The notes under the pieces were generated by a model. It was not told the DNA's origin. It saw only the letters and a list, made by a program, of their open reading frames with translations, and made no database searches. This document shows positions 62,101 through 64,000 of a stretch of 64,000 bases of DNA, one piece after another (the stretch's first letter is position 1; each line of letters starts with the position of its first letter). This DNA is from Ctenosaura bakeri (lineage: Eukaryota; Chordata; Lepidosauria; Squamata; Iguanidae): the NCBI GenBank assembly GCA_948474755.1, contig CAOLHI010001241.1, positions 1 to 64,000 on the forward strand, read 5' to 3'. The position numbers and the translations under genes are program-made.

Positions 62101-63349
62101 CTTGGGAATGGACTCAAAACCATAAGAACCATCTCTGTGCCTTCCAATGGTCTTTGTGACCTCATCATCAAGTGGGCAGAGTGTGGAGGAGAGATGAAAA
62201 CAAACAATCTTGCTGGAGTAAAAATGGTCACAGATTTATTGGTTACAGTCAAGTGCAACATAGGGTAGAGGGTACAAGCATCAGACCAACCTAACTGCTG
62301 TCTGACGAACTCACCCAACATGCCAGCTGGATAAAAGCTAATGGAGTAGAAGAATATAGAAGGTTAGATGGTTATAAGCTCTTGTCATCTGGGGTGGGTA
62401 TGTCTCTGAAAGCCTTCACCCCAAGATCTTTTAAGGGGATCCCCAAAATGGGAAAATGAGAGACATACCCAGTGCTTACCATCTCTAAAACTACAGTAAA
62501 TGAGGTTGAGTATCCTAACCGCCTTTAGAAAACTGGCAGAATAAATTCAAAACAAAGAAGCCCAAGTTAATTGCCAAGTGGGGAAGAGAAAACTCTGCAA
62601 GATTCTGACTGAGATCAACACAACATTTCTCCCCAGAGCTTATTGGCCCCAAGTAATGCACAGAAAAGTGCAGGAAGAGTTGTTCAGAAAGACCAGCCAA
62701 AGACTGAAAAGAAACTTTGCTATCTAGTTTGGCTAAGTATACCAAAGAGAGAATTATCCCACTCTGGTCCGTCTCACAAGTCAGCCAGCCAGGCAGTTGA
62801 TCTTAGAAAACAATATATGATGTACCAGTAGGAGATACAGCCAGAAAGACTTGCCAAGGAGCCTAGAATGGTTCTTCTTCAGTTCCCTGCACCCTGCAGA
62901 ATAGAAGGGTGATGAAAATGAGCTGAAATCCATATTTCCATTTTTGGTTAAGCAAAATAGCTATGATCCACATCCAGAGTTCCTAGGTACTACTGTTTTG
63001 TTTCATTGAGTTGCTCTTTTACAAAGGAGAAAATATTTAAATAGAAGAGCTTTGGAATACTTGCTCATCTGTGCACATATAGTACTACTTGGTCTAGGAC
63101 AGGGGAAAAAACAAAAGAGCAAAAACTGGGTAATATCCACTAGAATTTTTATTAGATTAAATAAACATATTTCAGGATGCTGAAAAGATTGGCTTTTATT
63201 AGTTAGAAAGCCAAAATCCTCTTAGCTAATATGAGACCATCTTTTCAGCATCTTGAGATGGATCTGCTTTTGCTTCCTAGGAATAGTGAACTTGGGTAAA
63301 TTTTAGCTCAGACTTGCAGCTTGCAGGGTTATCTCTGCCTAATGCACTT
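59143..63349. other. Mostly repeat-free sequence
   Basis: No confident repeat until the terminal SINE. 62030-62760 has a different texture and a short inverted pair ('gggtatgtctct' at about 62396 and its complement near 62461), possibly part of an unrecognised retroelement. 60680-60880 is compact and may be conserved non-coding DNA. No gene. Confidence 0.35.
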
Positions 63350-63617
63350 TGTTGTTGTTTCTGTTGTTGTTGCTACTGTGTCCTTTCAAGTAATTTTCAA
63401 CTTATGATGATCCTCAGGCAAACTTATCACAGGGTTTTCTTGGCAAGATTTCTTCAGAGTGAACTTGCCTTTACCTTCTTCTGAGGCTGAAAGAGTGTGA
63501 CTTGCCCAAGCTCAGCCCAAGCTCACCCAGTGGGTTGCCATGGCTGAATGGGGATTTGAACCCTGGAGTCACTGTCCAACACTCAAAATACAATACCATG
63601 CATGGCTCTTTAGCGCA
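63350..63617 (-). mobile_element. tRNA-derived (ACA)-tailed SINE, reverse orientation
   Basis: Complement of the SINE: '(t)gttgttgtt' tail, 'gtgtcctttcaagtaatttt', 'gggttttcttggcaagattt', 'cacccagtgggttgccatgg', and 'ggggatttgaaccctgga' (complement of the B box). A perfect 10-bp duplication 'taatgcactt' flanks it (63340-63349, 63618-63627). A local direct repeat 'caagctcagcc' / 'caagctcaccc' is inside. Confidence 0.93.
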
Positions 63618-63627
63618 TAATGCACTT

Positions 63628-64000
63628 GCAGGAAACAAAGGCGCAGAAAATATGCCTCATACCTCAAAGCTGGGGAAGATTCAACCTTGATATATAGATG
63701 GATGGACATTTTAGATATTTTAAATGTGCATATTACTTACTTCTCTACTTCAGAATATTTGGCAACAGATATTGTAAACTGTGCATCTATAGAGTTTCTA
63801 GCTGGACCAAGAGAACATTCTATTAAATAAAGTTAGGGAATACAATTGGTAATAAAATGCTTGTAGTATATGCTTTCCTTCCAAAAAAGGAATGTGTTTA
63901 AGATTTGATTTGCTCTGACATATCTTCTAACAAAAGAAGAAAGGAAGGGATTTGGGTATTGAAACTAAAAATAGTTCCATGCTAATTTAATAACTAGGTG
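63628..64000. other. Unassigned non-coding sequence
   Basis: No recognised element. Sequence continues beyond the window. Confidence 0.35.

Noticed and set aside
62392..62473. Short inverted pair as a transposon
   Set aside because: Only 12 complementary bases and no flanking duplication; it may be chance.

Overview
The window reads as non-coding nuclear DNA from a lizard (squamate). It is AT-rich and has no convincing protein-coding gene, tRNA, rRNA or CRISPR array. The longest open frames (about 100-145 codons) lie inside GC-rich transposon debris or random sequence and match no family I can recognise. The case for a squamate rests on the repeats: tRNA-derived SINEs ending in (ACA)n with a 'gacttgaaggcacacaa' tail, a 5S-rRNA-headed SINE with the same kind of tail, L2-clade LINE pieces, a decayed Penelope-like element, and several families of hairpin MITEs. 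The window is probably one long intron or an intergenic desert.

Layout. 0-5 kb: an unclassified dispersed repeat, a long inverted repeat, a possible 0.8 kb DNA transposon, a (GAA)23 tract and a CpG-rich Tigger/pogo-type MITE with TA target-site copies. 5-13.2 kb: the densest repeat cluster, with the 5S-SINE, a CR1-like piece, two related GC-rich MITEs in opposite orientation, a SINE with a 13-bp duplication, and a mariner-type MITE. 14-16 kb: an L2 fragment broken by a SINE. 16.6-23.6 kb: almost free of recognisable repeats. 23.6-36.5 kb: MITEs and SINEs, including two clear nested insertions, a MITE in a mariner-type element at 29.6-30.2 kb and the same MITE family in a SINE at 33.4-33.8 kb. 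36.5-42.6 kb: repeat-poor. 42.6-54.8 kb: a SINE, L2 fragments, a MIR-like piece, then a dead Penelope-like element on the minus strand with reverse-transcriptase and GIY-YIG remnants. 55-64 kb: mostly unique sequence with one exon-like segment, two adjacent hairpins and a terminal SINE.

The most informative observations are structural. A 38-bp perfect inverted duplication sits inside an L2 fragment and looks like a template-switch insertion. The nested insertions give relative ages for the families, and both show 3-bp target duplications of the form TNA. I found no new gene system. Family names come from recognition without a database, so unnamed repeat families are described only by what can be seen.
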